DNA of 7,353 nucleotides from NCBI GenBank assembly GCA_945870545.1, contig CAMBTF010000078.1, positions 1-7,353 on the forward strand, written 5' to 3'. The position numbers and the translations under genes were made by a program. Source of the stretch: Akkermansia muciniphila (GTDB taxonomy: Bacteria; Verrucomicrobiota; Verrucomicrobiia; Verrucomicrobiales; Akkermansiaceae). The notes beneath the pieces are model-generated. The model searched no databases and was not told where the DNA came from. It was given only the letters and a program-made list of their open reading frames with translations. Positions 6,097 to 7,353 of the stretch are shown in pieces. Position 1 is the stretch's first letter, and every line of letters starts with the position of its first letter.

Positions 6097-6536
6097 ACGC
6101 ACTCACCCAGTTCGTGGCCGTCGGCGCGATCTCCCTCGCCGCAGCGGGCGGCTCATGGCTGCTTCGAAAAGCGCCGGTGGAAAAGCCCGCCTTCACCTGC
6201 GATCCAACCAAGCTCCGTGACGACGAGATCTGCCTCGCCGACGTGACAGGCAAAGTGCTTTGGGTTGACGCCCGCTCCCGCAGCGAATGGCAAAAGAACG
6301 GCCTCAAGGGATCGATCCTCTGGAACATGGATCCCAAGGAGGACGCCAACCTCTTCGAAGCGGAGGCCTTGCCACACATCGCCGCAGCGGAGCTGGTGGT
6401 CATTTACTGCGGCAGCGAGAAATGCGGCACGAGCCGGGAGGTCGCGGGCAGGATTCGGAAGATGGAAATCGGCCCGCCGGTGAAGGTGCTCCATGGCGGC
6501 TGGGATGCGATCAAGGGTTCCAGTCCAGCGCCTTGA
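6093..6536 (+). CDS. Membrane-anchored rhodanese-like domain protein
   Basis: A 147-residue rhodanese-like sulfurtransferase. Residues about 5-26 (TQFVAVGAISLAAAGGSWLL, then RK) form a membrane anchor or uncleaved signal sequence, so the domain probably faces the periplasm. Family marks: VLWVDARSRSEWQKNGLKGS, including the D59-x-R61 signature; the active-site strand VVIYCGSEKCGTSREVAGRI with Cys106 as expected persulfide-carrying nucleophile and a second cysteine, C111, in the loop; and the closing VKVLHGGWDAIKG (H134-G-G-W137). Known: such domains move sulfane sulfur between thiols; the acceptor here is unknown. The ATG at 6093 overlaps the DUF1573 stop by four bases. The same frame is open back to 5817, but that would cover the DUF1573 gene and put a polar stretch before the membrane anchor, so it was rejected. 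No good terminator follows. Confidence 0.87.
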   Translation: MNALTQFVAVGAISLAAAGGSWLLRKAPVEKPAFTCDPTKLRDDEICLADVTGKVLWVDARSRSEWQKNGLKGSILWNMDPKEDANLFEAEALPHIAAAELVVIYCGSEKCGTSREVAGRIRKMEIGPPVKVLHGGWDAIKGSSPAP

Positions 6537-6538
6537 TG

Positions 6539-6683
6539 GCAAGTGCTTCGAAGGAATGACCTTTTCAGGATACTAATAGATCCAGCACCCGAAAAGTGTG
6601 CACGGCTGACCGTTTTCCAAAAGATCCAGAACGCGAGCGATTTAACCCGTATTTTATCGCGACAATTTGCACAGCAAGTGCTT
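6539..6683. repeat. Two pairs of short direct repeats in the region upstream of the IHF/HU gene
   Basis: GCAAGTGCTT occurs at 6539-6548 and 6674-6683, and AGATCCAG at 6578-6585 and 6622-6629 (44 bases apart). The region 6537-6722 is AT-richer than its neighbours and holds no gene that I can support. The repeats could be regulator sites for the downstream gene or chance. A weak bulged hairpin (ACGG/CCGT at about 6602-6613, flanked by AAAA and TTTT) might end the upstream operon. Confidence 0.35.
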
Positions 6684-6722
6684 TAAGTTGGCGGACTCAG
6701 GGATTCATGATCATACCCCGCC

Positions 6723-7055
6723 ATGCCGAACATCACAAAGCGCGAATTAGTTCTCAGAATTACCGATAAACTCGGCCTGAGAGGAGTGGATATCCGGCAA
6801 CAGGACATCCAGCTTGTTGTGCAGTCGTTCATTGATGAAATTACGGATTCGCTCGCACAGGGGGAGAGCGTGGCGCTGAGGAACTTTGGCGCTTTCGAAG
6901 TCAAGGAAATGAGGGCGAAGATCGGCCGCAACCCAAAGGATCCTTCGAAAAACGTTCCTATCCCAGCTCGTGCCGTGGTGAAATTCAAGGCGGGCAAAGA
7001 GATGAAAGAAAAAGTAGCCTCGATGCTCCATGTGATACGTGAGCGGAAGAAATAA
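6723..7055 (+). CDS. IHF/HU-family nucleoid DNA-binding protein
   Basis: A 110-residue DNA-bending protein of the IHF/HU family, acting as a dimer in nucleoid architecture, recombination and transcription. Seen: the N-terminal helical dimerisation part TKRELVLRITDKLGL (5-19) and the second helix with VVQSFIDEITDSLAQGESV; then the beta region NFGAFEVKEMRAKIGRNPKDP, with G-R-N-P at 68-71, where P71 is the residue that intercalates into DNA in this family; then VPIPARAVVKFKAGKEMKEKV. It is slightly longer than typical HU (about 90) because of a basic C-terminal tail ending RERKK. Whether it is HU-like (non-specific) or IHF-like (site-specific) cannot be told, so no symbol is given. Its codon use and base composition look less G+C-rich than the genes before it. 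The ATG at 6723 has no Shine-Dalgarno motif before it. Confidence 0.92.
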   Translation: MPNITKRELVLRITDKLGLRGVDIRQQDIQLVVQSFIDEITDSLAQGESVALRNFGAFEVKEMRAKIGRNPKDPSKNVPIPARAVVKFKAGKEMKEKVASMLHVIRERKK

Positions 7056-7057
7056 GG

Positions 7058-7097
7058 TCACCAGCGCAAGACGAAAAGAAGCTTCCTTTTCTGGTGA
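7058..7097 (+). terminator. Two-part stem-loop after the IHF/HU gene (possible terminator or processing site)
   Basis: Outer arms TCACCAG (7058-7064) and CTGGTGA (7091-7097) enclose an inner pair GAAAAG (7073-7078) and CTTTTC (7086-7091); the C at 7091 can serve only one of the two stems. It starts 3 bases after the stop codon. There is no T-run after it, so it is not a standard intrinsic terminator; RNA stabilisation or processing is as likely. Bases 7098-7150 show nothing else. Confidence 0.35.
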
Positions 7098-7150
7098 ACC
7101 CGGAGCTTGTCGGCGGGCTCGGAAACGCGAGACTCTCTTGAGCGGGATTC

Positions 7151-7353
7151 ATGAAGGAACTGATCGACGAACTGGAGCAATGGGGGGCGGATGTGATTTT
7201 CGGACGCGCCCGCGGATTTCGCGCCGCGATGGCGCGTTTCCTCATGTTTTGGCTCTCGTGGATTTTCCGCGCGCTCGTGCAGTGCAGGATCATGCTTTAC
7301 CGGAAAGGCTGGAAGCCGCAGGAATACCTCGGGGCACAGGTGGTCGCCATCGG
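7151..7353 (+). CDS. lpxK: Probable tetraacyldisaccharide 4'-kinase (lipid A synthesis), 5' part
   Basis: The first 67 codons of a gene that leaves the window on the right. Known role of LpxK: it phosphorylates the 4' position of the tetraacyldisaccharide precursor to form lipid IV-A, at the inner membrane. Seen: MKELIDELEQWGADVIFGRA, then a hydrophobic, probably membrane-associated helix (MARFLMFWLSWIFRALVQ, 27-44), then RIMLYRKGWKPQEYLGAQVVAI. The R-x-x-L-Y-R followed by LG-x-x-V-V-A-I-G closely matches how LpxK proteins of this phylum lead into their P-loop (VGNLTVGGTGKTP), which would lie just past the window end. Because the P-loop itself is not visible, the call rests on this N-terminal pattern. 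The start codon is preceded by GAGCGGG (7140-7146), at best a weak ribosome-binding site. Confidence 0.75.
   Translation, partial: MKELIDELEQWGADVIFGRARGFRAAMARFLMFWLSWIFRALVQCRIMLYRKGWKPQEYLGAQVVAI

Noticed and set aside
1..7353. CRISPR array, tRNA, rRNA, insertion sequence or phage genes
   Set aside because: No regularly spaced repeats, no cloverleaf or rRNA-like stretch, and no transposase or integrase motif was seen on either strand.

Overview
The window looks like chromosomal DNA of a Gram-negative bacterium of the Verrucomicrobiota (Luteolibacter/Haloferula-like Verrucomicrobiaceae would fit). Reasons: high G+C coding DNA, a PEP-CTERM surface protein ending in VPEPSA-hydrophobic-RRRR, a DUF1573 protein next to a membrane-anchored rhodanese, an IHF/HU protein followed by what reads as the start of lpxK (lipid A synthesis, so an outer membrane is expected), and gene starts that lack Shine-Dalgarno motifs. 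The lineage is inferred from recognised protein style, not from a search.

Layout. (1) 1-182, minus strand: first 60 codons of a Fur-family metalloregulator, cut by the window edge. (2) 183-455: divergent intergenic region with two adjacent palindromes close to the fur start. (3) 456-2804: a large exported metallophosphatase/5'-nucleotidase with an unusual C-terminal RTX calcium-binding segment, followed 20 bases later by (4) a PEP-CTERM protein (2825-3460) and a near-perfect intrinsic terminator (3506-3533). (5) 3534-3665: a leader region holding overlapping, mutually exclusive hairpins, the second with a T-run ending 11 bases before the next start codon. (6) 3666-6536: a tightly packed five-gene run: ECF-type sigma factor, a single-pass membrane protein in anti-sigma position, a small exported protein, an exported DUF1573 protein and a membrane-anchored rhodanese. 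Gaps are -20, -4, +25 and -4 bases, so they are probably one transcript. (7) 6537-6722: AT-richer intergenic DNA with two pairs of short direct repeats. (8) 6723-7055: IHF/HU-family DNA-binding protein. (9) 7151-end: 5' part of probable lpxK.

How they may work together. The phosphatase and the PEP-CTERM protein form one transcription unit of exported proteins, ended by a strong terminator. The sigma/anti-sigma pair followed by three envelope or periplasm-directed proteins suggests an envelope- or redox-responsive regulon in which the sigma factor controls its own operon. The function of that cassette is inference: no member has a demonstrated substrate here. The most interesting points are the phosphatase with two changed residues in the same metal site plus an RTX tail, the possible attenuator in the sigma-factor leader, and the five-gene sigma/DUF1573/rhodanese cassette.
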